Assembly: GCF_003286085.1 (NCBI RefSeq)
Contig: NW_020825574.1
Coordinates: forward strand, 1-64,000
Direction of reading: 5' to 3'
Source of the DNA: Drosophila persimilis
Taxonomy: Eukaryota; Arthropoda; Insecta; Diptera; Drosophilidae
Length of the DNA stretch: 64,000 bases
Shown: in pieces, positions 1 through 15,171 of the stretch
Numbering within the stretch: position 1 is the stretch's first letter
Layout of the letters: every line of letters starts with the position of its first letter
Program-made: the position numbers and the translations under genes
Notes under the pieces: generated by a model
The model's input: the letters and a program-made list of their open reading frames with translations, nothing else
The model's database searches: none
Told to the model about the DNA's origin: nothing

Positions 1-3000
1 TGTAACCTCCGAAATTATATGACACCTGCACTTATATAGAACCTTCCCTATACAGCACTTGCATGTATATTGAACCACCGCACCTATATAGCACCCACGC
101 TCTAGGAAATTTGGCAGGATCGCATATTTTGGGCATAAGCACCAATATGGCAATATAGCCCCAAAAAAGTGGAACCTCCGCAACTATATGGCACCTGCAC
201 TTATATAGAACCCTTCCCTATCCAGCACTGGCATGTATACTGAACCACCGCACCTATATAGCATCCACGCTCCAGGAAATGTGGCAGGATCGTATATTTT
301 GGGCATAAGCACCAATATGGCAATATAGGCCCCAAAAAAGTGGAACCTCCACAACTATATGGCACCTGCACTTATATAGAACCCTTCCCTATCCAGCACT
401 GGCATGTATACTGAACCACCGCACCTATATAGCACCCACGCTCCAGGAAATGTGGCAGGATCGCATATTTTGGGCATAAGCACCAATATGGCAATATAGC
501 CCCAAAAAAGTGGAACCTCCGCAACTATATGGCACCTGCACTTATATAGAACCCTTCCCTATCCAGCACTGGCATGTATACTGAACCACCGCACCTATAT
601 AGCATCCCACGCTCCAGGAAATGTGGCAGGATCGCACATCTTGGGCATAAGCACCAATATGGCAATATAGCCCCAAAAAAGTGGAACCTCCGCAACTATA
701 TGGCACCTGCACTTATATAGAACCCTTCCCTATCCAGCACTGGCATGTATACTGAACCACCGCACCTATATAGCATCCACGCTCCAGGAAATGTGGCAGG
801 ATCGCATATTTGGGCATAAGCACCAATATGGCAATATAGCCCCAAAAAAGTGGAACCTCCGCAACTATATGGCACCTGCACTTATATAGAACCCTTCCCT
901 ATCCAGCACTGGCATGTATACTGAACCACCGCACCTATATAGCATCCACGCTCCAGGAAATGTGGCAGGATCGCATATTTTGGGCATAAGCACCAATATG
1001 GCAATATAGCCCCAAAAAAGTGGAACCTCCGCAACTATATGGCACCTGCACTTATATAGAACCCTTCCCTATCCAGCACTGGCATGTATACTGAACCACC
1101 GCACCTATATAGCATCCACGCTCCAGGAAATGTGGCAGGATCGCATATTTTGGGCATAAGCACCAATATGGCAATATAGCCCCAAAAAAGTGGAACCTCC
1201 GCAACTATATGGCACCTGCACTTATATAGAACCCTTCCCTATCCAGCACTGGCATGTATACTGAACCACCGCACCTATATAGCATCCACGCTCCAGGAAA
1301 TGTGGCAGGATCGCATATTTTGGGCATAAGCACCAATATGGCAATATAGCCCCAAAAAAGTGGAACCTCCGCAACTATATGGCACCTGCACTTATATAGA
1401 ACCCTTCCCTATCCAGCACTGGCATGTATACTGAACCACCGCACCTATATAGCATCCACGCTCCAGGAAATGTGGCAGGATCGCACATCTTGGGCATAAG
1501 CACCAATATGGCAATATAGCCCCAAAAAAGTGGAACCTCCGCAACTATATGGCACCTGCACTTATATAGAACCCTTCCCTATCCAGCACTGGCATGTATA
1601 CTGAACCACCGCACCTATATAGCATCCACGCTCCAGGAAATGTGGCAGGATCGCATATTTTGGGCATAAGCACCAATATGGCAATATAGCCCCAAAAAAG
1701 TGGAACCTCCGCAACTATATGGCACCTGCACTTATATAGAACCCTTCCCTATCCAGCACTGGCATGTATACTGAACCACCGCACCTATATAGCATCCACG
1801 CTCCAGGAAATGTGGCAGGATCGCACATCTTGGGCATAAGCACCAATATGGCAATATAGCCCCAAAAAAGTGGAACCTCCGCAACTATATGGCACCTGCA
1901 CTTATATAGAACCCTTCCCTATCCAGCACTGGCATGTATACTGAACCACCGCACCTATATAGCATCCACGCTCCAGGAAATGTGGCAGGATCGCACATCT
2001 TGGGCATAAGCACCAATATGGCAATATAGCCCCAAAAAAGTGGAACCTCCGCAACTATATGGCACCTGCACTTATATAGAACCCTTCCCTATCCAGCACT
2101 GGCATGTATACTGAACCACCGCACCTATATAGCATCCACGCTCCAGGAAATGTGGCAGGATCGCATATTTTGGGCATAAGCACCAATATGGCAATATAGC
2201 CCCAAAAAAGTGGAACCTCCGCAACTATATGGCACCTGCACTTATATAGAACCCTTCCCTATCCAGCACTGGCATGTATACTGAACCACCGCACCTATAT
2301 AGCATCCACGCTCCAGGAAATGTGGCAGGATCGCATATTTGGGCATAAGCACCAATATGGCAATATAGCCCCAAAAAAGTGGAACCTCCGCAACTATATG
2401 GCACCTGCACTTATATAGAACCCTTCCCTATCCAGCACTGGCATGTATACTGAACCACCGCACCTATATAGCATCCACGCTCCAGGAAATGTGGCAGGAT
2501 CGCATATTTTGGGCATAAGCACCAATATGGCAATATAGCCCCAAAAAAGTGGAACCTCCGCAACTATATGGCACCTGCACTTATATAGAACCCTTCCCTA
2601 TCCAGCACTGGCATGTATACTGAACCACCGCACCTATATAGCATCCCACGCTCCAGGAAATGTGGCAGGATCGCACATCTTGGGCATAAGCACCAATATG
2701 GCAATATAGCCCCAAAAAAGTGGAACCTCCGCAACTATATGGCACCTGCACTTATATAGAACCCTTCCCTATCCAGCACTGGCATGTATACTGAACCACC
2801 GCACCTATATAGCATCCACGCTCCAGGAAATGTGGCAGGATCGCATATTTTGGGCATAAGCACCAATATGGCAATATAGCCCCAAAAAAGTGGAACCTCC
2901 GCAACTATATGGCACCTGCACTTATATAGAACCCTTCCCTATCCAGCACTGGCATGTATACTGAACCACCGCACCTATATAGCACCCACGCTCCAGGAAA

Positions 3001-6000
3001 TGTGGCAGGATCGCATATTTTGGGCATAAGCACCAATATGGCAATATAGCCCCAAAAAAGTGGAACCTCCGCAACTATATGGCACCTGCACTTATATAGA
3101 ACCCTTCCCTATCCAGCACTGGCATGTATACTGAACCACCGCACCTATATAGCATCCCACGCTCCAGGAAATGTGGCAGGATCGCATATTTTGGGCATAA
3201 GCACCAATATGGCAATATAGCCCCAAAAAAGTGGAACCTCCGCAACTATATGGCACCTGCACTTATATAGAACCCTTCCCTATCCAGCACTGGCATGTAT
3301 ACTGAACCACCGCACCTATATAGCACCCACGCTCCAGGAAATGTGGCAGGATCGCATATTTTGGGCATAAGCACCAATATGGCAATATAGCCCCAAAAAG
3401 TGGAACCTCCGCAACTATATGGCACCTGCACTTATATAGAACCCTTCCCTATCCAGCACTGGCATGTATACTGAACCACCGCACCTATATAGCATCCACG
3501 CTCCAGGAAATGTGGCAGGATCGCATATTTTGGGCATAAGCACCAATATGGCAATATAGCCCCAAAAAAGTGGAACCTCCGCAACTATATGGCACCTGCA
3601 CTTATATAGAACCCTTCCCTATCCAGCACTGGCATGTATACTGAACCACCGCACCTATATAGCATCCCACGCTCCAGGAAATGTGGCAGGATCGCATATT
3701 TTGGGCATAAGCACCAATATGGCAATATAGCCCCAAAAAAGTGGAACCTCCGCAACTATATGGCACCTGCACTTATATAGAACCCTTCCCTATCCAGCAC
3801 TGGCATGTATACTGAACCACCGCACCTATATAGCATCCACGCTCCAGGAAATGTGGCAGGATCGCATATTTTGGGCATAAGCACCAATATGGCAATATAG
3901 CCCCAAAAAAGTGGAACCTCCGCAACTATATGGCACCTGCACTTATATAGAACCCTTCCCTATCCAGCACTGGCATGTATACTGAACCACCGCACCTATA
4001 TAGCATCCACGCTCCAGGAAATGTGGCAGGATCGCATATTTTGGGCATAAGCACCAATATGGCAATATAGCCCCAAAAAAGTGGAACCTCCGCAACTATA
4101 TGGCACCTGCACTTATATAGAACCCTTCCCTATCCAGCACTGGCATGTATACTGAACCACCGCACCTATATAGCACCCACGCTCCAGGAAATGTGGCAGG
4201 ATCGCACATCTTGGGCATAAGCACCAATATGGCAATATAGCCCCAAAAAAGTGGAACCTCCGCAACTATATGGCACCTGCACTTATATAGAACCCTTCCC
4301 TATCCAGCACTGGCATGTATACTGAACCACCGCACCTATATAGCATCCACGCTCCAGGAAATGTGGCAGGATCGCATATTTTGGGCATAAGCACCAATAT
4401 GGCAATATAGCCCCAAAAAAGTGGAACCTCCGCAACTATATGGCACCTGCACTTATATAGAACCCTTCCCTATCCAGCACTGGCATGTATACTGAACCAC
4501 CGCACCTATATAGCATCCACGCTCCAGGAAATGTGGCAGGATCGCATATTTTGGGCATAAGCACCAATATGGCAATATAGCCCCAAAAAAGTGGAACCTC
4601 CGCAACTATATGGCACCTGCACTTATATAGAACCCTTCCCTATCCAGCACTGGCATGTATACTGAACCACCGCACCTATATAGCACCCACGCTCCAGGAA
4701 ATGTGGCAGGATCGCATATCTTGGGCATAAGCACCAATATGGCAATATAGCCCCAAAAAAGTGGAACCTCCGCAACTATATGGCACCTGCACTTATATAG
4801 AACCCTTCCCTATCCAGCACTGGCATGTATACTGAACCACCGCACCTATATAGCATCCACGCTCCAGGAAATGTGGCAGGATCGCATATTTTGGGCATAA
4901 GCACCAATATGGCAATATAGCCCCAAAAAAGTGGAACCTCCGCAACTATATGGCACCTGCACTTATATAGAACCCTTCCCTATCCAGCACTGGCATGTAT
5001 ACTGAACCACCGCACCTATATAGCATCCACGCTCCAGGAAATGTGGCAGGATCGCATATTTTGGGCATAAGCACCAATATGGCAATATAGCCCCAAAAAA
5101 GTGGAACCTCCGCAACTATATGGCACCTGCACTTATATAGAACCCTTCCCTATCCAGCACTGGCATGTATACTGAACCACCGCACCTATATAGCATCCAC
5201 GCTCCAGGAAATGTGGCAGGATCGCATATTTTGGGCATAAGCACCAATATGGCAATATAGCCCCAAAAAAGTGGAACCTCCGCAACTATATGGCACCTGC
5301 ACTTATATAGAACCCTTCCCTATCCAGCACTGGCATGTATACTGAACCACCGCACCTATATAGCATCCACGCTCCAGGAAATGTGGCAGGATCGCATATT
5401 TGGGCATAAGCACCAATATGGCAATATAGCCCCAAAAAAGTGGAACCTCCGCAACTATATGGCACCTGCACTTATATAGAACCCTTCCCTATCCAGCACT
5501 GGCATGTATACTGAACCACCGCACCTATATAGCATCCACGCTCCAGGAAATGTGGCAGGATCGCATATTTTGGGCATAAGCACCAATATGGCAATATAGC
5601 CCCAAAAAAGTGGAACCTCCGCAACTATATGGCACCTGCACTTATATAGAACCCTTCCCTATCCAGCACTGGCATGTATACTGAACCACCGCACCTATAT
5701 AGCATCCACGCTCCAGGAAATGTGGCAGGATCGCATATTTGGGCATAAGCACCAATATGGCAATATAGCCCCAAAAAAGTGGAACCTCCGCAACTATATG
5801 GCACCTGCACTTATATAGAACCCTTCCCTATCCAGCACTGGCATGTATACTGAACCACCGCACCTATATAGCATCCACGCTCCAGGAAATGTGGCAGGAT
5901 CGCATATTTTGGGCATAAGCACCAATATGGCAATATAGCCCCAAAAAAGTGGAACCTCCGCAACTATATGGCACCTGCACTTATATAGAACCCTTCCCTA

Positions 6001-9000
6001 TCCAGCACTGGCATGTATACTGAACCACCGCACCTATATAGCATCCACGCTCCAGGAAATGTGGCAGGATCGCATATTTTGGGCATAAGCACCAATATGG
6101 CAATATAGCCCCAAAAAAGTGGAACCTCCGCAACTATATGGCACCTGCACTTATATAGAACCCTTCCCTATCCAGCACTGGCATGTATACTGAACCACCG
6201 CACCTATATAGCATCCACGCTCCAGGAAATGTGGCAGGATCGCATATTTTGGGCATAAGCACCAATATGGCAATATAGCCCCAAAAAAGTGGAACCTCCG
6301 CAACTATATGGCACCTGCACTTATATAGAACCCTTCCCTATCCAGCACTGGCATGTATACTGAACCACCGCACCTATATAGCATCCACGCTCCAGGAAAT
6401 GTGGCAGGATCGCATATTTTGGGCATAAGCACCAATATGGCAATATAGCCCCAAAAAAGTGGAACCTCCGCAACTATATGGCACCTGCACTTATATAGAA
6501 CCCTTCCCTATCCAGCACTGGCATGTATACTGAACCACCGCACCTATATAGCATCCACGCTCCAGGAAATGTGGCAGGATCGCACATCTTGGGCATAAGC
6601 ACCAATATGGCAATATAGCCCCAAAAAAGTGGAACCTCCGCAACTATATGGCACCTGCACTTATATAGAACCCTTCCCTATCCAGCACTGGCATGTATAC
6701 TGAACCACCGCACCTATATAGCATCCACGCTCCAGGAAATGTGGCAGGATCGCATATTTTGGGCATAAGCACCAATATGGCAATATAGCCCCAAAAAAGT
6801 GGAACCTCCGCAACTATATGGCACCTGCACTTATATAGAACCCTTCCCTATCCAGCACTGGCATGTATACTGAACCACCGCACCTATATAGCATCCACGC
6901 TCCAGGAAATGTGGCAGGATCGCACATCTTGGGCATAAGCACCAATATGGCAATATAGCCCCAAAAAAGTGGAACCTCCGCAACTATATGGCACCTGCAC
7001 TTATATAGAACCCTTCCCTATCCAGCACTGGCATGTATACTGAACCACCGCACCTATATAGCATCCACGCTCCAGGAAATGTGGCAGGATCGCACATCTT
7101 GGGCATAAGCACCAATATGGCAATATAGCCCCAAAAAAGTGGAACCTCCGCAACTATATGGCACCTGCACTTATATAGAACCCTTCCCTATCCAGCACTG
7201 GCATGTATACTGAACCACCGCACCTATATAGCATCCACGCTCCAGGAAATGTGGCAGGATCGCATATTTTGGGCATAAGCACCAATATGGCAATATAGCC
7301 CCAAAAAAGTGGAACCTCCGCAACTATATGGCACCTGCACTTATATAGAACCCTTCCCTATCCAGCACTGGCATGTATACTGAACCACCGCACCTATATA
7401 GCATCCCACGCTCCAGGAAATGTGGCAGGATCGCATATTTTGGGCATAAGCACCAATATGGCAATATAGCCCCAAAAAAGTGGAACCTCCGCAACTATAT
7501 GGCACCTGCACTTATATAGAACCCTTCCCTATCCAGCACTGGCATGTATACTGAACCACCGCACCTATATAGCATCCACGCTCCAGGAAATGTGGCAGGA
7601 TCGCATATTTTGGGCATAAGCACCAATATGGCAATATAGCCCCAAAAAAGTGGAACCTCCGCAACTATATGGCACCTGCACTTATATAGAACCCTTCCCT
7701 ATCCAGCACTGGCATGTATACTGAACCACCGCACCTATATAGCATCCACGCTCCAGGAAATGTGGCAGGATCGCATATTTTGGGCATAAGCACCAATATG
7801 GCAATATAGCCCCAAAAAAGTGGAACCTCCGCAACTATATGGCACCTGCACTTATATAGAACCCTTCCCTATCCAGCACTGGCATGTATACTGAACCACC
7901 GCACCTATATAGCATCCACGCTCCAGGAAATGTGGCAGGATCGCATATTTTGGGCATAAGCACCAATATGGCAATATAGCCCCAAAAAAGTGGAACCTCC
8001 GCAACTATATGGCACCTGCACTTATATAGAACCCTTCCCTATCCAGCACTGGCATGTATACTGAACCACCGCACCTATATAGCACCCACGCTCCAGGAAA
8101 TGTGGCAGGATCGCATATCTTGGGCATAAGCACCAATATGGCAATATAGCCCCAAAAAAGTGGAACCTCCGCAACTATATGGCACCTGCACTTATATAGA
8201 ACCCTTCCCTATCCAGCACTGGCATGTATACTGAACCACCGCACCTATATAGCATCCCACGCTCCAGGAAATGTGGCAGGATCGCATATTTGGGCATAAG
8301 CACCAATATGGCAATATAGCCCCAAAAAAGTGGAACCTCCGCAACTATATGGCACCTGCACTTATATAGAACCCTTCCCTATCCAGCACTGGCATGTATA
8401 CTGAACCACCGCACCTATATAGCATCCCACGCTCCAGGAAATGTGGCAGGATCGCACATCTTGGGCATAAGCACCAATATGGCAATATAGCCCCAAAAAA
8501 GTGGAACCTCCGCAACTATATGGCACCTGCACTTATATAGAACCCTTCCCTATCCAGCACTGGCATGTATACTGAACCACCGCACCTATATAGCATCCAC
8601 GCTCCAGGAAATGTGGCAGGATCGCATATTTTGGGCATAAGCACCAATATGGCAATATAGCCCCAAAAAAGTGGAACCTCCGCAACTATATGGCACCTGC
8701 ACTTATATAGAACCCTTCCCTATCCAGCACTGGCATGTATACTGAACCACCGCACCTATATAGCACCCACGCTCCAGGAAATGTGGCAGGATCGCACATC
8801 TTGGGCATAAGCACCAATATGGCAATATAGCCCCAAAAAAGTGGAACCTCCGCAACTATATGGCACCTGCACTTATATAGAACCCTTCCCTATCCAGCAC
8901 TGGCATGTATACTGAACCACCGCACCTATATAGCATCCACGCTCCAGGAAATGTGGCAGGATCGCATATTTTGGGCATAAGCACCAATATGGCAATATAG

Positions 9001-12000
9001 CCCCAAAAAAGTGGAACCTCCGCAACTATATGGCACCTGCACTTATATAGAACCCTTCCCTATCCAGCACTGGCATGTATACTGAACCACCGCACCTATA
9101 TAGCATCCACGCTCCAGGAAATGTGGCAGGATCGCATATTTTGGGCATAAGCACCAATATGGCAATATAGCCCCAAAAAAGTGGAACCTCCGCAACTATA
9201 TGGCACCTGCACTTATATAGAACCCTTCCCTATCCAGCACTGGCATGTATACTGAACCACCGCACCTATATAGCACCCACGCTCCAGGAAATGTGGCAGG
9301 ATCGCATATTTTGGGCATAAGCACCAATATGGCAATATAGCCCCAAAAAAGTGGAACCTCCGCAACTATATGGCACCTGCACTTATATAGAACCCTTCCC
9401 TATCCAGCACTGGCATGTATACTGAACCACCGCACCTATATAGCATCCACGCTCCAGGAAATGTGGCAGGATCGCATATTTTGGGCATAAGCACCAATAT
9501 GGCAATATAGCCCCAAAAAAGTGGAACCTCCGCAACTATATGGCACCTGCACTTATATAGAACCCTTCCCTATCCAGCACTGGCATGTATACTGAACCAC
9601 CGCACCTATATAGCATCCCACGCTCCAGGAAATGTGGCAGGATCGCATATCTTGGGCATAAGCACCAATATGGCAATATAGCCCCAAAAAAGTGGAACCT
9701 CCGCAACTATATGGCACCTGCACTTATATAGAACCCTTCCCTATCCAGCACTGGCATGTATACTGAACCACCGCACCTATATAGCACCCACGCTCCAGGA
9801 AATGTGGCAGGATCGCACATCTTGGGCATAAGCACCAATATGGCAATATAGCCCCAAAAAAGTGGAACCTCCGCAACTATATGGCACCTGCACTTATATA
9901 GAACCCTTCCCTATCCAGCACTGGCATGTATACTGAACCACCGCACCTATATAGCATCCACGCTCCAGGAAATGTGGCAGGATCGCATATTTTGGGCATA
10001 AGCACCAATATGGCAATATAGCCCCAAAAAAGTGGAACCTCCGCAACTATATGGCACCTGCACTTATATAGAACCCTTCCCTATCCAGCACTGGCATGTA
10101 TACTGAACCACCGCACCTATATAGCATCCCACGCTCCAGGAAATGTGGCAGGATCGCACATCTTGGGCATAAGCACCAATATGGCAATATAGCCCCAAAA
10201 AAGTGGAACCTCCGCAACTATATGGCACCTGCACTTATATAGAACCCTTCCCTATCCAGCACTGGCATGTATACTGAACCACCGCACCTATATAGCATCC
10301 ACGCTCCAGGAAATGTGGCAGGATCGCATATTTTGGGCATAAGCACCAATATGGCAATATAGCCCCAAAAAAGTGGAACCTCCGCAACTATATGGCACCT
10401 GCACTTATATAGAACCCTTCCCTATCCAGCACTGGCATGTATACTGAACCACCGCACCTATATAGCATCCACGCTCCAGGAAATGTGGCAGGATCGCATA
10501 TTTTGGGCATAAGCACCAATATGGCAATATAGCCCCAAAAAAGTGGAACCTCCGCAACTATATGGCACCTGCACTTATATAGAACCCTTCCCTATCCAGC
10601 ACTGGCATGTATACTGAACCACCGCACCTATATAGCATCCACGCTCCAGGAAATGTGGCAGGATCGCATATTTTGGGCATAAGCACCAATATGGCAATAT
10701 AGCCCCAAAAAAGTGGAACCTCCGCAACTATATGGCACCTGCACTTATATAGAACCCTTCCCTATCCAGCACTGGCATGTATACTGAACCACCGCACCTA
10801 TATAGCATCCACGCTCCAGGAAATGTGGCAGGATCGCATATTTTGGGCATAAGCACCAATATGGCAATATAGCCCCAAAAAAGTGGAACCTCCGCAACTA
10901 TATGGCACCTGCACTTATATAGAACCCTTCCCTATCCAGCACTGGCATGTATACTGAACCACCGCACCTATATAGCATCCACGCTCCAGGAAATGTGGCA
11001 GGATCGCATATTTGGGCATAAGCACCAATATGGCAATATAGCCCCAAAAAAGTGGAACCTCCGCAACTATATGGCACCTGCACTTATATAGAACCCTTCC
11101 CTATCCAGCACTGGCATGTATACTGAACCACCGCACCTATATAGCATCCCACGCTCCAGGAAATGTGGCAGGATCGCATATTTTGGGCATAAGCACCAAT
11201 ATGGCAATATAGCCCCAAAAAAGTGGAACCTCCGCAACTATATGGCACCTGCACTTATATAGAACCCTTCCCTATCCAGCACTGGCATGTATACTGAACC
11301 ACCGCACCTATATAGCATCCACGCTCCAGGAAATGTGGCAGGATCGCATATTTTGGGCATAAGCACCAATATGGCAATATAGCCCCAAAAAAGTGGAACC
11401 TCCGCAACTATATGGCACCTGCACTTATATAGAACCCTTCCCTATCCAGCACTGGCATGTATACTGAACCACCGCACCTATATAGCATCCACGCTCCAGG
11501 AAATGTGGCAGGATCGCATATTTTGGGCATAAGCACCAATATGGCAATATAGCCCCAAAAAAGTGGAACCTCCGCAACTATATGGCACCTGCACTTATAT
11601 AGAACCCTTCCCTATCCAGCACTGGCATGTATACTGAACCACCGCACCTATATAGCATCCACGCTCCAGGAAATGTGGCAGGATCGCATATTTTGGGCAT
11701 AAGCACCAATATGGCAATATAGCCCCAAAAAAGTGGAACCTCCGCAACTATATGGCACCTGCACTTATATAGAACCCTTCCCTATCCAGCACTGGCATGT
11801 ATACTGAACCACCGCACCTATATAGCATCCACGCTCCAGGAAATGTGGCAGGATCGCATATTTTGGGCATAAGCACCAATATGGCAATATAGCCCCAAAA
11901 AAGTGGAACCTCCGCAACTATATGGCACCTGCACTTATATAGAACCCTTCCCTATCCAGCACTGGCATGTATACTGAACCACCGCACCTATATAGCATCC

Positions 12001-13433
12001 ACGCTCCAGGAAATGTGGCAGGATCGCACATCTTGGGCATAAGCACCAATATGGCAATATAGCCCCAAAAAAGTGGAACCTCCGCAACTATATGGCACCT
12101 GCACTTATATAGAACCCTTCCCTATCCAGCACTGGCATGTATACTGAACCACCGCACCTATATAGCATCCACGCTCCAGGAAATGTGGCAGGATCGCATA
12201 TTTTGGGCATAAGCACCAATATGGCAATATAGCCCCAAAAAAGTGGAACCTCCGCAACTATATGGCACCTGCACTTATATAGAACCCTTCCCTATCCAGC
12301 ACTGGCATGTATACTGAACCACCGCACCTATATAGCATCCACGCTCCAGGAAATGTGGCAGGATCGCACATCTTGGGCATAAGCACCAATATGGCAATAT
12401 AGCCCCAAAAAAGTGGAACCTCCGCAACTATATGGCACCTGCACTTATATAGAACACTTCCCTATCCAGCACTGGCATGTATACTGAACCACCGCACCTA
12501 TATAGCACCCACGCTCCAGGAAATGTGGCAGGATCGCACATCTTGGGCATAAGCACCAATATGGCAATATAGCCCCAAAAAAGTGGAACCTCCGCAACTA
12601 TATGGCACCTGCACTTATATAGAACCCTTCCCTATCCAGCACTGGCATGTATACTGAACCACCGCACCTATATAGCATCCACGCTCCAGGAAATGTGGCA
12701 GGATCGCATATTTTGGGCATAAGCACCAATATGGCAATATAGCCCCAAAAAAGTGGAACCTCCGCAACTATATGGCACCTGCACTTATATAGAACCCTTC
12801 CCTATCCAGCACTGGCATGTATACTGAACCACCGCACCTATATAGCACCCACGCTCCAGGAAATGTGGCAGGATCGCATATTTTGGGCATAAGCACCAAT
12901 ATGGCAATATAGCCCCAAAAAAAGTGGAACCTCCGCAACTATATGGCACCTGCACTTATATAGAACCCTTCCCTATCCAGCACTGGCATGTATACTGAAC
13001 CACCGCACCTATATAGCATCCACGCTCCAGGAAATGTGGCAGGATCGCATATTTTGGGCATAAGCACCAATATGGCAATATAGCCCCAAAAAAGTGGAAC
13101 CTCCGCAACTATATGGCACCTGCACTTATATAGAACCCTTCCCTATCCAGCACTGGCATGTATACTGAACCACCGCACCTATATAGCATCCACGCTCCAG
13201 GAAATGTGGCAGGATCGCATATTTTGGGCATAAGCACCAATATGGCAATATAGCCCCAAAAAAGTGGAACCTCCGCAACTATATGGCACCTGCACTTATA
13301 TAGAACCCTTCCCTATCCAGCACTGGCATGTATACTGAACCACCGCACCTATATAGCATCCACGCTCCAGGAAATGTGGCAGGATCGCATATTTTGGGCA
13401 TAAGCACAAATATGGCAATATAGCCCCAAAAAA
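1..13433. repeat. 170-bp satellite array, homogeneous part
   Basis: About 79 head-to-tail copies of a 170-bp monomer; for example the motif tggaacctcc recurs at 851, 1021 and 1191. Copies are nearly identical. Variation is limited to a few recurring states: atattttggg versus acatcttggg, catccacg versus cacccacg or catcccacg (171-bp form), and one missing T (169-bp form). The first copy (1-170) is a divergent type with tgtaacctccgaaattatatgac. Low divergence indicates recent homogenisation by unequal exchange or gene conversion. There is no coding content, because 170 bp is not a multiple of three and frames close quickly. It is probably pericentromeric heterochromatin. A relation to the 172-bp satellites reported in the virilis group is possible but untested. 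Confidence 0.97.
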
Positions 13434-13453
13434 ATTGTTGCACTAGCAACAAT
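13434..13453. repeat. hairpin spacer in divergent satellite block, copy 1
   Basis: Perfect inverted repeat with 8-bp arms (attgttgc / gcaacaat) around a 4-nt loop (acta), placed between the A-tract of one monomer and cggcactctagcctc of the next. Confidence 0.85.
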
Positions 13454-15151
13454 ACGGCACTCTAGCCTCAAAAAAGTGTAACTCCGCAACTATATGGCAC
13501 CTGCACTTATATATAGCCCTTCCCTATCCAGCACTGGCATGCATACTGAACCACCGCACCTATATAGCACCCACGCTCTAGGAAATTTGGCAGGATCGCA
13601 AGAGGATCTTGGCCTAAAAAAGTGTAACCACCGAAATTATATGACACCTATACTTATATAGAAACCTTCCCTATACAGCACTTGCATGTATATTGAACCA
13701 CCGCACCTATATAGCACCCACGCTCTAGGAAATTTGGCAGGATCGCATATTTTGGGCATAAGCACCAATATGGCAATGTAGACCCAAAAAAGTGGAACCT
13801 CCGCAACTATATGGCACCTGCACTTATATAGAACCCTTCCCTATCCAGCACTGTCATGTATACTGAACCACCGCACCTATATAGCATCCACGCTCCAGGA
13901 AATGTGGCAGGATCGCATATTTTGGGCATAAGCACCAATATGGCAATATAGCCCCAAAAAAGTGGAACCTCCGCAACTATATGGCACCTGCACTTATATA
14001 GAACCCTTCCCTATCCAGCACTGGCATGTATACTGAACCACCGCACCTATATAGCACCCACGCTCCAGGAAATGTGGCAGGATCGCATATTTTGGGCATA
14101 AGCACCAATATGGCAATATAGCCCCAAAAAAGTGGAACCTCCGCAACTATATGGCACCTGCACTTATATAGAACCCTTCCCTATCCAGCACTGGCATGTA
14201 TACTGAACCACCGCACCTATATAGCACCCACGCTCCAGGAAATGTGGCAGGATCGCACATCTTGGGCATAAGCACCAATATGGCAATATAGCCCCAAAAA
14301 AGTGGAACCTCCGCAACTATATGGCACCTGCACTTATATAGAACCCTTCCCTATCCAGCACTGGCATGTATACTGAACCACCGCACCTATATAGCATCCA
14401 CGCTCCAGGAAATGTGGCAGGATCGCATATTTTGGGCATAAGCACCAATATGGCAATATAGCCCCAAAAAAGTGGAACCTCCGCAACTATATGGCACCTG
14501 CACTTATATAGAACCCTTCCCTATCCAGCACTGGCATGTATACTGAACCACCGCACCTATATAGCATCCACGCTCCAGGAAATGTGGCAGGATCGCACAT
14601 CTTGGGCATAAGCACCAATATGGCAATATAGCCCCAAAAAAGTGGAACCTCCGCAACTATATGGCACCTGCACTTATATAGAACCCTTCCCTATCCAGCA
14701 CTGGCATGTATACTGAACCACCGCACCTATATAGCACCCACGCTCCAGGAAATGTGGCAGGATCGCACATCTTGGGCATAAGCACCAATATGGCAATATA
14801 GCCCCAAAAAAGTGGAACCTCCGCAACTATATGGCACCTGCACTTATATAGAACCCTTCCCTATCCAGCACTGCATGTATACTGAACCACCGCACCTGTA
14901 TAGCATCCACGCTCCAGGAAATGTGGCAGGATCGTATATTTTGGGCATAAGCACCAATATGGCAATATAGCCCCAAAAAAAGTGGAACCTCCGCAACTAT
15001 ATGGCTTTTGCACTTATATAGAACCCTTCCCTTTCCAGCACTGGCATGTATACTGAACCACCGCACCTATATAGCATCCACGCTCCAGGAAATGTGGCAG
15101 GATCGCATATTTTGGGCATAAGCACAAATATGGCAATATAGCCCCAAAAAA

Positions 15152-15171
15152 ATTGTTGCACTAGCAACAAT
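15152..15171. repeat. hairpin spacer, copy 2
   Basis: Identical 8-bp arms and acta loop, in the same position within the divergent block. Confidence 0.85.

Noticed and set aside
696-881. Recurring 61-codon minus-strand ORF in the satellite (also at 2225, 3246, 5286, 5625, 10898 and variants)
   Set aside because: It exists only in monomers with a chance 1-bp length change and ends within about a monomer; it is a by-product of the repeat, with no sign of selection.
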